Assembly: GCA_008360975.2 (NCBI GenBank)
Contig: CM039211.1
Location: 49,908,077-49,972,076, forward strand
DNA from: Lichenostomus cassidix
Lineage: Eukaryota > Chordata > Aves > Passeriformes > Meliphagidae
DNA: 64,000 bases
Direction: 5' to 3'
Position 1 is the stretch's first letter. Each line of letters opens with the position of its first letter. The notes beneath the pieces were generated by a model, which did not search any database, had not been told where the DNA came from, and saw only the letters and a list, made by a program, of their open reading frames with translations. Shown piece by piece: positions 1 through 11,500 of this stretch. The translations under genes were made by a program, and so were the position numbers.

Positions 1-1650
1 AGGCTGAGTCAGAATCTCAAGAACTGAAGTTCAAATCGCTTCTTTCATCATGGGGGTCAAGTCTTTAAACCCAACACCACAAGAAGCCCAAGTGGTGGAT
101 GGAGGGGAAAAACTGATGACAGGCTTTGTAGACAGAAATAATTTTCAGGTAGATGCTAGCCAACAAGCTTGTTAAATGGTGTTATGACTGACTTCTTTTT
201 TTTTTAAAGTGAAATTCCTGACATGTTAAGTTTGGTACAAGAAGTATTCATATAAAATAAAAAACTATTTATGTAACAGGAAAAGACGCAACATATATCA
301 CAGCACTGGTCCAGCAACTTAACTGTATCAGAGAACTGAAGAAAGCTTAGACTGATGAAACACTTCATACAGAAATGTGCACCAGTGAAGTGTTTTTCTT
401 AATTATTTAAGCTCTGTGTTGAAAAAAACACAGAATCAGGTATTAGAATACTGACATATAATTAAATCTCCTTGTTTCACTGTTGTCAGATGTCATAAAA
501 TAGTCTGATTCTACATTTTAGTGCTCTCTCACTCTTCTCAAGAACTAATCTTCAGCTTGTGCTAGTCACAAGCAGAGCTCATTTTCTTTTGTTCTCTTCA
601 GACTCCTTAAAAAATTCTTCACCGAAACATTTCCATCATCACAGAGCACAGGAATTTTTACTTTCCAGTCTTTCCTTACCATGAGACCCTTCACAGTAGT
701 ATCACGAGTGTTGCACAGCTGAAGCCTTTCAGTCAATAGTAGCTGAGTTGGGACATGGTCAAGACAGCAAAGGACACTCAGGGATGTACAGCTCTGGAAA
801 GCTTGAAGCCTTCTACCCTGTGACAAGCTCCTTCCTACACCCAACATGTATTTTCATACACTCTTTGGTTATCAGTTGAATTCCAATTTTCCCTCGTTCT
901 CTACGCAAATGCAGGTTACCTACAAAACTCTACAATACATACAATTTTCACCCAATTTTATAATCTAATCCAACTATGTCCCTGTCAAACAAGATTTTAA
1001 TCACTCTCTTTCCCTCCTGCCATCTATTTTCCAGGCATCACTCCATCTCTGTTCTGGCTCATCTTGTTTTGACTCACATAAACCCAAGCTGGTTCTCTCA
1101 CACCTCACTGGCTACCAGGCTGCTGCCAACCAGCTGGGCAAACTTTCATCACGTTGTCATTCAGGTCCTACCACTGCTACAGCACTTACAAATGGTCCAA
1201 CTTGATCTTCCTTCCCTGGCTCCTTGTCCACTCACACAGCCGCTTCTTGCCCCTCACAGTTCTCTCGTCTCAGCCACCAAAGCCAGCTTCTTCCTCCACA
1301 CTGCCTGTACCTGGCAAGACAGGATCTTCTCCCATTTCCAGCAGCTAAAGCGGCTCACTGCGGAAGGAAATCCGTCGCTTTTGGGCTCAGCCTGTCTTTA
1401 AGCTGCCTAACAAGTTGCCAAGCGTGTGGGGAAAGGCAAGCGTTGTTAAGGCTAAAGCGACCACAGCACAAAGGGCTCCTGAAACAGAGCCTGGATCGAG
1501 TAATGCCAAGGGTGTGGGTGCAATCCCCGTATGGCCCATTCACTAAAGAGCTACACGCGATGATCCACGCGGGTCCCTTTCATCTCAGAATGCTCTGTGA
1601 AATGGGAGACGTGGCATCGGCACCCTAACAGCTCGGCTGCCTCACCTCGA
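1..1650. other. Upstream intergenic or neighbouring 3' sequence, no gene identified
   Basis: AT-rich to mixed sequence with no recognisable coding exon. An AATAAA hexamer at about 256-261 could be the polyadenylation signal of a gene lying to the left; by human synteny that would be FCHO2 on the same strand, but nothing in the sequence proves it. Open frames at 976-1401 and 1224-1628 have low-complexity Ser/Leu/His-rich translations and look like chance. A small minus-strand exon-like block at 680-742 is treated as a finding. Confidence 0.4.
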
Positions 1651-1699
1651 AGCCACAGGTATTTCAGGGGCACATTAGCCCTTGGCCACGCACACAGGA

Positions 1700-2300
1700 C
1701 TCCAGAGCTGCGTGCCACAGCCGCGACCTGCGAGCTGCACCTCGGGCCACCGGCGGGACGCCTCCTTGCCGGGCAGCACCGCGCCGGGGCCGCTCGGAGC
1801 CGCGGGCAGGCCCGGCCGGGGCCTCCGCCGGGCGGGGCGCTGGGCACCGGGGGCGGTGCCGCCGCGCCCGCTCTCCCCCGGGGCGGCTCAGCCCGGCTGG
1901 GCCCGGCCCTGCCCTGCCCCGCGCCGCCGGCCGCAGGTGCTTAAATAGCGGAGCCTGCCGTGCTGCCCGTGCTGCGCGCCGCCGCCAGGTACGGAGCTGC
2001 TGCTCGGAGCCCTTCGCCGGCCCCTTTCTCGCCCGGGGCGGCTGCCGGGCCCTGCGGCTGTGCCGCCATGGCGGGGCGGTGGCAGACGGCGCCCGGGCGG
2101 GGGTCGGGGGCGGCCCGGGACTGCGGCGGGAGGGGTGCGGCCAGGGCGGGCGCGCTGCTCGTCCTCCGGCCGCCCCGGGCCAGAAAGGGCCTCCGCGGGC
2201 GGGCGGGTCGCGCCGCGTCTCCCTGCAGCCGCCGCCATTCCCGTGTTCTCCCTCTTCTCCAGGGTGTGTGGTGATTTTCCGGGGAGTAAGTGTCCTGTCT
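1700..2300 (+). promoter_or_regulatory. CpG island, candidate TMEM171 promoter
   Basis: Very GC-rich, CpG-dense block with many GGGCGG-type boxes, contrasting sharply with the AT-rich flanks. A TATA-like TTAAATA at 1941-1947 lies roughly 25-30 bases before a plausible start site near 1972, and a short first exon could end at 1988 (CCAG followed by GTACGG). It is the only CpG island upstream of TMEM171 and faces the right way, so I infer it is that gene's promoter. It could instead serve an unidentified divergent transcript. Open frames through this block in all six frames are Pro/Arg/Gly/Ala-rich and are the usual by-product of CpG-rich DNA. Confidence 0.5.
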
Positions 2301-2459
2301 GCTCCCTGGAGAGTCCGCCGCTCCCCACACCGCTTCCCCGCCGTGACCTCTGCGCTGTCCCTGAGGGAGGATGAGATATCTTTGAAGTGGCTTCCGCAGT
2401 TATCGTGGCATGCAGCGCTCTCGTGGCTGATGGTGGCTTACGGCTGGTGAAAGGCGCAG
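2263..2459 (+). other. Candidate non-coding exon in the CpG-island leader
   Basis: A strong acceptor (pyrimidine tract CTCCCTCTTCTCC then AG at 2261-2262) is followed by two strong donor options: GTAAGT at 2286 (giving a 23-base micro-exon) and GCAG|GTGAGG at 2460 (giving a 197-base exon). No TMEM171 coding sequence is in it, so it would be 5' UTR. This is splice-site reading only; transcript data are needed to decide. Confidence 0.3.
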
Positions 2460-5400
2460 GTGAGGAGGCTCAGGTGGTGCTCCCTCGCGGAAGGGTGGTG
2501 GAGAGGTTGCCCTGCATCGCTCCGTGTTCTGGCGTGATGCATGGCAGCTTCTGGGTCCATCCTGAAGACCTTGTTGTAACTTAGGAGACTAACTGACTTA
2601 GAATAGAGCGTGCCTGATGGGCTGCTGCGTGAGGAGAGGGGTACCATGGAATGCTTCTTTTCCTAGATTGACTAGAGCTTAATTGCTTGTCCATTAATTT
2701 TTCTGGCTAAATGCCTCAATCTAGCCTCAGGAAACTGAGACAGGATTGTTTTAGGTCGCTTTCGGAGCCCTTCATCTCCCCAGTTGTCACCACGGTCTGT
2801 GCTGTGGTCAAAGATCTGTAAGTCTTTTTGTCTTATGCTATTTGCTGCTTTGAGGTACATCAGCCCCCTGGCGCAGACCTTCCTGTGAGTTACCAGAAAT
2901 TGATCTGTCATGTGTTACCTGTTTGAAAAAAATTAGCTCTGGCATTAGCTGTATCTGTCTGCTTTCACCCAGGTCTCCTTGCAAGTACTCCAGAAGATAG
3001 GAGCAGCTTTGCCACAGCTCTTGTGTGCCACTAGTGTGTCATGTAAAAAGCATCCCACCAACAAGCATGGGACCCTTCTGAGCTCAGATTTGAATCTAGG
3101 TGCTGTCCTAGTTGCCTGCGTGGCATCCAGTCAATGGGTTACCAAGCTTTCCTTTGCAAGTTCCTGGCTGTTCAAACTTTTGGGGCCCCCCTGTCCAACT
3201 GTGGTGTCAGTATTCTTCCTGGTGAAGTGAGTGAGGAACATTTGTGGACCATGTCTTACTGTAGCTTCTTTTCTCTTGTAGCCCACAGGGACGTGAATTG
3301 GCAGCTTTGCAGAATGTGGTTCTGTCTGGCACAGTGAGAATCCCTGACAGTGCTGATTTGTGGTGAGGAAGATCCCTGGTGCACATGTGTCTGGAGACTG
3401 GCGGGATTCACCCCACTTCTGGAATTTCCTACTGCAGTTGCTTCCCAGCACTTCTCCAGGTGGCTCTTTCCCTGTGTGCAATGATCATAAACAACACCAC
3501 AGCATTACCCTGCCTATACTGTGAGCTGAAACAGTAATTTTGTCAGCCCATATGGGCAGAGTTCCTCTGGCATCCACTCCCAGCTTAGGAGTCTTCACGA
3601 ATGCTGTCTTAATCTTGACATCTTTTAGGATATCAGAGTCTTACGTTCTGTGAGATAAGAGCACTGTCAATCACTAATTAGTGACTGCATACATAAGAGA
3701 TCACATAAGAGATCAAATTGCATGTATATGGCATCTCAGAACTTGTTACTGCTTGTGGTCTTGTTTCTTAAAAGTAGGAAATGGAAAGAACATACTCTTG
3801 GGCATTTCCCCCTAGCTCTTCAAATATGTGGTTAAAAACACTATGGGGAGGGAAGTGTTTGGGGGTGAAGGTTGTACATTACAATTTAGCTTAACCAGCA
3901 GTACTCACGGATGTGTTAAGTTAAGAGTCCAGTCCAGCAGGAAACTGGGATTTAATGAAGATCAGAAAATGGTGTGGGTATGGAGGCAGATATGAACAAA
4001 GAAGGAAATTAGACAATAGGGAGTCATTCATGTTTTGGTATGGAGGTTAAACTGAATGAAGTTGAGAGGATTTTTCCTTACAGGTAGCTTGACCTGTAAG
4101 GAGTTGTGGTTTAATTTGAAAAAATAATCGCACAATGGCATTGGCAACCTCCCAGTAGCAGTTCAAAATCTGGAAACATAGGTGAAAAAATGGAAAAATT
4201 GAAGTCCTTAAAAAGGATGGCTTATAAATTCTAACGGGATTTCCATTGTGGACTACAACTGACAGAGTATGATAGTTTTTGAAATAACACAGACTAGACT
4301 TGAAACTTCTGCATGAAATTATTTGTGTGCTTTTGCAAGTGAAAAGAGGGGAATGGTACCTACTCTGGGAAGGATAAAACAGGAGGATAGCAGTGTTTTA
4401 ATTCTTCCAATGCTCTTCTTTTCTTTTAATTCTGTTTCTGAATTTGTAATGTCTGCATGAAGATATCAAATTTCATATGAGTGAGGGGGAATAAATTTAT
4501 AGCCCTGCTGTTTGCAGTGGAAATCTTGGAAAATATGAATTCTGAAAGCTCAAGAAGAATTGTAGTAGAAGTATTCTAAATTGTTTGAGTTGTTCATAAT
4601 AGGAAAGTTGTAATACAAGTGTTACACAGAAAAATTACAAGAAATTGTGAAGTTGTTTCCTTTTCCATATACCTGGCAGGAGCCTGATTTATAAAAAGGT
4701 AAAGCACTATATCATTTAGGTTAAGCTTATAACCAGACTTCCTTTACAAGCTATGTTTCCAATTCCCTCTTCCCCTCATACTTAATGGCCTCTGCACTAC
4801 TGGATTATGTTCTAGTGGTTTCTGACCTGTTATTTCCATGTCTGCTTTCAGACATGAGTTTCATATGAAGGGAAAATTCCTTTACATCAATATGCTGTGG
4901 AGATACCAAATCTAGTGGAAATATTTCAAGCACATAGACAATATAAAGCTTGCTTCTTTGTTAAAATACTTATTCTTGAAACACAGGAAATAAATTTCAT
5001 CTTTCATTGGTTTTTCTATTAAAATTTCGTGGTAGTGTAAATGGAAGTTACTCCTCCCTTGGATTTTGCATCATAAAATCTATGGCTTTCATCTTCAAAG
5101 CCACAACAAACTGTTTTGAATGTTCCTTCTTTTGTGGCCTGAAAGAATGAAGGAAATATGGACATGCTTAATTTCCAACGTGTGTTCCAGCTTAATGTCA
5201 TAACAACAAGATTGGTAGAAGAGAAGCAGTCATGGTGTTGGAGTAATGAGGACAAATCTCTGCATTTTTCTTTGTAAGGGATATACATTTGAGTTCCCTT
5301 TTTTTTTTTGCATTCGCATTATTTATTTTGTGCTAATTTGCTTGTGTTTAAGTTCATGTTTTCTTCCCTAGAGGGAACTGCAGAGAAAGGATTCAGAGTT

Positions 5401-7336
5401 CTCTCTAAGTATGGTTTTTTGCTGTTACAGTGGTTCATGTGCCTCAGCAGAATATCTCAAGACAGTGGTGTCTGAAACTAGGCTTTGCTAGGATGTGTTT
5501 ATTTACGTGTGTGTGTGTGTGGGTGGGTGGTTCAGAGGACTTTTACTCAGCTTTGTACATTTATTGGTAGGTCAGGAAACCTGAGCCAGTTTGGATAGTT
5601 TATGAGAATGGGACATATGCAGTTATCAGAAAGAATTTTATTATTTAGCAAAGACCACTGAAATCAAAGAAGTGACCAGCTCAATCAATTTTTTTCTGCT
5701 CAGAAGTAGAGCCTTCAGACTGACTTCACCTCATGCAGTATTGAAAGTGTACTGAGCTAAAGGTCACCAGTTTGAAATCAATCAGGGTATTTTTAATTTT
5801 TTTTTTTTTTTTTTGGTGATACACTGTCTCATCTTTAGTGCTCTTTATAACTTTTTTTTCCCCAACATGAATCTGACTCTTCTACCACGGGACCCATGGT
5901 AGGGGGTTCTTAAACTAGTCGTAGTGGAGGGTTAGAATGAATTCAAAACACTGAAGAAACACTTAGCAGATGTAATTTACAAGTTAACTCCTCTCAGTAA
6001 TGCAATGCATTAAGGGGAGGTCCCTCAGTTTTGCTTTTGGAGATTGCCAGCTAGGAGACTTTGTTGCTTCCTGCAGTGGCCTTCTTGCCGTGTTGCTGTG
6101 CCTCTCAGATCTTATGCTTATTGTGCCTTTCACCTGCATGATGCACTCTGCTTTCTCCTATGTTCTTGGAGGGCCTGGTTTGATGTTCAGCAGTCAAGAA
6201 TGTAATAACTTCATAATTCATGTGTTTGCTCAGCCTGTCCTTTAATTGGGTTCTACTCTTAGAATTGGCTAAGTAGTGACTCAGTAGATTGCCTTGCATT
6301 GCAGATAAATAATTAGGTGTTTGAGTGACTAGTAGGTTCTGTGTTTGTGTTGTTTTCATCGTGATGGGGCACAGCAGTTACTGGGGAGTGACACAAACCT
6401 TGTTGTGACAGACACATGTTCAACAGTTTGCTTCCAGAAATCACATAATACCTTGTTTATCTTGAGGAATAAGTGTACCTGAGGCATATGTAAGGAGGAT
6501 CCAATCTAACTTGATGTTTGACTGTAGCTTCCAGTCATCTGAATTAGTAACAGGGCAGTAGAAGTTGGTAGAGAAAAGGCTGAAGGTTAGGCTAAGGCTA
6601 AGAAACTTAGCAGTAACTAAGCTGATTCCCTGCTTCCATCTGTGACAAGCTCCACCAGTCCCTATATCTCCCAAGACACAGATGAAACTGTCGTGGGAGA
6701 CTGCTGATGAGGGGAAGAGGGCAGTGTCAAAACGCTGCGGCACAAGCATGTCTAAGTACTTCCTACACTTGGTAGGGCATGGCTTTCTCATGGTCTGTCC
6801 ATGAGGCTTGTTGTTTTCCATAGTCTGAACTTTTGACAGATGTTAGCCAAGATCTTCATGATTGCTAGTCACCATGGAGTGTGCTACTGGTGTCCATCTG
6901 AGCTCTGTAGGCCAGAGTATCAGAGTAGCAGAAATTTCCTTGTTGGTAACAGCAGAGTTTGTTCTTTTTTCACTAGAGCTCACTGGCTGGAACTCTGTCC
7001 TAACTTTCAGTCTTCCTTTGCCCCAGTATATCCACATTCAGCAGATTTGTTATCCATACTACCATATGGGCTGTTACTGGCCTCAACACTGTTTTCTGTT
7101 TTCTTCTGTTTTACTTCTGAATCTAGAGTCTTGTGGGCTCAGAAGCCTTCTGAGAGCCACCTTCGTTAATTTCTTTTAAAAGATCTTTGGAGCACAGGCA
7201 AAGTATTCAGAGGTAGGGGAAATTGAAAGGAAAAGTAGGAGCACTAGGCTTACCAGCTGTAACTGTGGAATCAATAAGGCTTGAACTGGTCTTTAAAATG
7301 GCTTTTTTATTTTCTTTTTTTGGTTTGTCATTTCAG
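2460..7336. other. Presumed TMEM171 5' intron, no coding sequence seen
   Basis: Mixed to AT-rich DNA with a short GT microsatellite near 5508-5528 and poly-T runs near 5300 and 5798-5815. The longest open frames (for example 116 codons at 3131-3481 minus and 126 codons at 6441-6821 minus) show no family resemblance. No repeat family was recognised with confidence. Confidence 0.4.
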
Positions 7337-7463
7337 AACAGAACCAAAAATCATCTCAGTACTTGATTTTGCAGCAGCGTAGGACAGGAAGCTCATTTAA
7401 AGAGAAGCAGAAAGGTCTTTGCTGCCTGTGGAAAGAGAAGCAAGATTTGTATGCTTTGAGAAG
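7337..7463 (+). other. TMEM171: Candidate TMEM171 5' UTR exon
   Basis: Bounded by a good acceptor (TTGTCATTTCAG ending at 7336) and an almost perfect donor (GAGAAG|GTAAGTAA at 7464). It contains no long frame, only a short upstream ATG-CTT-TGA frame near its end. It sits directly before the first coding exon, whose own acceptor is probably TTTGCAG ending at 7901. Inferred from splice sites and position. Confidence 0.5.
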
Positions 7464-7901
7464 GTAAGTAATACCTTCATTGCTCATTTGCATTAGGGTA
7501 CTATCTCTCACAAGCTGTCACTTTCTGCAGTTCACCACAGAAATTTCCTGTAGCATTCTCTTTTCAAGGGGAAAGCTAACCTGTCCTTGTTCTAAATATT
7601 TAGCCTTTGAAAATAATGTCCCCATAATCATAAGACTGTTTCTCTAAATAAACTATTTAGCTGTGCAACAGCAATTACAGTTGGTTTAAGTCAAACTGTA
7701 AAGTAAACTCTGTCTTTTCATCATCATTTAACATCAGTAAACTTGATTAGGCCCTGTAATCCACAGTGGAGGTACAGCAAACAGAAAATACAGCAGAATA
7801 TACAGTAAAGACAGTAGCAAATTTGAAAGTAAGAAATAAAATGTAGCTATTCTTGCTGGGTCTTTTTTCTTCATCTAGTTTGTGTATTTTCATGTTTGCA
7901 G

Positions 7902-8595
7902 ATTTACTGTAGTTTGCTGCCATTTAATGCTAACAACTCATCTGCTTGAGGAGATTCTGTTGTAATGTATCCAGTGGCTGTTCCTGCACCAGGAGGTGAA
8001 GGAAATAATGGACAACATGGAAAACTTATTTTTTTCCTTTTTGTTTTTGGAGCTGTGTTGCTCTGTGCTGGATTCCTTCTTTCAGTCTTTATTCTTCAGT
8101 CGTGTCCATCTGGAAACTTCACTGACTGTAACGAGGTCCTTAAGGCTGCTGGGCCAGTGCTGGCTGTAACAGGACTGGTTTGTGTTTTACTGGCACGATC
8201 AAGGGCCAGGATGTATATAAGACAAAGACAATTGCAAAATGAGCAGGTGTACAGCCTTGTTTTTTGTCGTGGGAACTGTCAGTTTGCCCAGTTTCTCATA
8301 TTTGGATTCCTGTTTTTAACTAGTGGAATGCTAATTAGCATCCTGGGCATTTGGGTTCCTGGTTGCAGCCCTGGCTGGCATACCATACAGCTCAACCACA
8401 CTGGCAATTCTGACTTGGACCTCCAGGGCTGTGGATTCCTGTCACTTCAAATCATGGGACCTTTGATTGTGCTCACTGGGTTGTGTTTCTTCGTGATAGC
8501 TCATGTTAAAAAGAAGCAAAACTTAAATCTCAACCAAGAATCCTGTGAAAGTGAAGAACATCCTCAGAGTCCTGAATCTTTTCAGGTTACAGTAG
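7902..8595 (+). CDS. TMEM171: TMEM171 first coding exon (5' UTR 7902-7964, coding 7965-8595)
   Basis: Encodes residues 1-210 and the first base of Gly211, hence all four membrane segments. The frame runs on to a stop at 8601-8603, but the donor GTGGGT at 8596 gives the only phase (one base carried over) that joins to the proline-rich exon at 10249. The mammalian protein has the same VTVGD junction, which supports this choice. The acceptor ending at 7901 is likely but not certain, since another AG lies near 7877. Confidence 0.9.
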
Positions 8596-11500
8596 GTGGG
8601 TAAAAAACTTTGAAACTTTACGCTGGGAATTAGTAGGGGTTTTTTTCCCACCAATAATTTACCTCTGGATATTACTTATTTGAGCTCCAAGCATGTCAGT
8701 TCTGGAATGTCAAGAGAGCCAAAACAGAATAGTGTTGCTTTGTCTCATATGCTTTCTGTGTGGTCAGTTCAGTTACCTTTCTCACAAAGGCATAAGAAGA
8801 AAGCTTTGACTGTGCAAAGCAACATAATCTGACACAAATGAGTCCAACACCAATTCTGTTCTCAAACAGTGTAAGTGACACTTCAGATCACAGGTCTAAA
8901 GACTTCCCTGACTATATTTAAGATTTATTTTAGCCTTGAGCTCTGACTCCTTAAACAGAAGAATCTAATTCTTAACCAGTGTATTGTGTTTTTTAAATTG
9001 TGGCCACATCCTCAATCGGTCAGAGATATAATTAATAGATGCCTCTGTTAATCAGACAGTATTTGAGCAAATGTGGTGTGTCAGCAGGGCATAACACCCT
9101 GCATATAGTCCTGGTTTTAATGCCCATTGAATACATTGCGTGCATAGGTTGCTCTGATAACTCTGATTATCCTGATAAATTCTTTGGTGAATGAGTCAGT
9201 CATAGTATTGTTTGACTGCCATCTGACTGACTGGATTTGAAATTCATTATGAGATTCACTCCAGTGGATAGACCTGGTAACACTCAGAAGGGTTTCAAGT
9301 CAATTTTGCAGCCACTGGGATAAGTCAATGGGGGGGGAATTCAGATGGTCTTTAAAGGCAAGGAACTTTTATAGTTCTAGACTTTCAGGAAAAGTAAAAC
9401 TGAGAGGCTGAAGATTGAGCTCTGGTTGGCATAGTGTTGTTCTGGAACAGTTTCTGGCTTAGCTAGAAAATGGCCCTCACCTCACAATTCAACCACTTTG
9501 CTGTTCTCTGAGCTGTCCCAGCAATTACAAAGGAAGAAGAGGTGGCAGGCAGGTACGAATGTGTATGTAAATTAAGCCAGCTCACTAAATGATGCAAACT
9601 CTCTGTTAAAAAAAAAAAAGTTTTAAACTCTTCAGTTACAAAGTGGAAATTGTCAGGTTTTCTGCTGCTCAATACACTGAAGTAGTGAACTGTGTATCAA
9701 TAGTTGTGGTTAGTGTGCCTTGAACTACAAGTACCTTAGTGGGAAAACTGTCAGGGCACACAAAATCAGTCCTCAGAACCATTAATGACTTCAATTATAG
9801 CATTGCAATACATAAAGAGAAACTTAGAATGACCTATTTTAGGTATGGGAGGGAAATGGAATACCTTCCTACCCTTAATATGATCCAACAGTAACCATGT
9901 GTTTTGCACTTCCACTTTTTTTAGACAGCCAACCATGTTTGTGTCTCTTAGGTAGATAGAGCACTCCCGCTCCCCAGCTGTATTGTCTAAATTAAATCCT
10001 TCATTAATAAATACGTTGTATCCTTATTTTGAGATTATATAGGTTTTTAGTGTACATCCAACCTACTCTAACAGCCCAGAATGTAACAATTCTGTGTGTG
10101 GGATCATTGCATTTTATCTTAAAAGCTAGGCAAGTAAAAATTCTAGTATACTAGAATTGTGTATGTTAGTATGTGTTATATATGTTAGTATATCCACAGA
10201 TGCTCAGTTTTTTTCGGAGTATTAATTGGTGGTTTTTTTTCCCCCTAGGTGATGCTGTGATGGTTTTTCCACCCCCACCACCTCCTTATTTTGATGACCC
10301 TATGTCACCAACTGTGGCACATTGTCTTATATCAAGTGTTTTGTCTACAAGTGAAAATCCTCCACCATACCACTCACTCTTCAGTGATGGGTAAGACTAT
10401 GTTCATATCTGACTTTAGAAATCTGGGCTGTTTCTTTAGGAATCCAAGACCACATGTAATCACTGTAACTTTACTACTAGGCATGACAAAGTTTTCTAGG
10501 GCATAATTCAACTTATTTCAGATACTTGAATTGGCATTAAAATGTTGTAGTATACTAGGGGAACTATGAACTGCAGGGCGTCCTTTGAGGATTGAATTAT
10601 TGTTACGACTGGAAAGGGCTTCTGAAGAGAAAACAGTCTTAAATCAGTGGCCCTTAGTAGATTTCTTCCACAGATTCTCCAAGAGAAGGTGCCCTGACAG
10701 CAGTGCAATAGGGATATGATATCCATATTACCAGATTTTAGGAGCCTCTGTAGAACCAGAGCAGCAAGAATTTTATGACACCTACCCGCAGACCCTGGGA
10801 ATGTCGCTTGATCTGTCAATGTGTTCAGTTCTCCTGTGTCCCTTATCTCTGCCTTGAGGAAGTGAGACCTGCTGTGCTGGTCTGCCTTGTTCCTACTGTG
10901 GCCATGTGTTGAGACTGAAGGATACCTTGATATCTCAGGAGGCTGCAGAGTGCTGCTAAGGGACTTAGAGTTTCATCTCAAGACGTACCTTATCCTTGCA
11001 GACATTCCTTACATACGTGGATTATAATTGAATTGGCTGATCAGGGAGCAGGAGCTGCCAACTTATCAAAGACTTGCCTGTGCCACAAGAACTTGCAGGG
11101 TTGTTTATTCCCTGTGGGTTACCACCACTGGGCTGCTAACTTGAGGGTGAAAGAGGTCACTCTAAGGGCCACATACAGGAAGTCAAGAAGTCAGATCTAG
11201 ATCTGGCCAGAAGAGCTAGGTGTCACATGTGTAGAATCCCAAACTTATTTTCAGGCCCTTAATGATTTAGAATTGACTTGACTTAATATCTTTAGGATGG
11301 TCATACATAAGCTTGGGTTTGAGCTAGAGTTAGTAGGTTATGTGGGACTGTTGTTTGATGACTTTAATTCATGTGACTGTATGTGCAACATTGTGTCACT
11401 AAACATGGGAAAATAAACTCTCCAATCAATTTGTTACAAAGCCAACATTAGTTTATGAGCAGGGCTGGAGGCATGGGGAATTCTCCTCAAAGCATGTATG

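Noticed and set aside
8596..8603. TMEM171 ending as a 212-residue protein at 8603
   Set aside because: The donor at 8596 and two downstream exons in matching phase restore the full family length and conserved tail.
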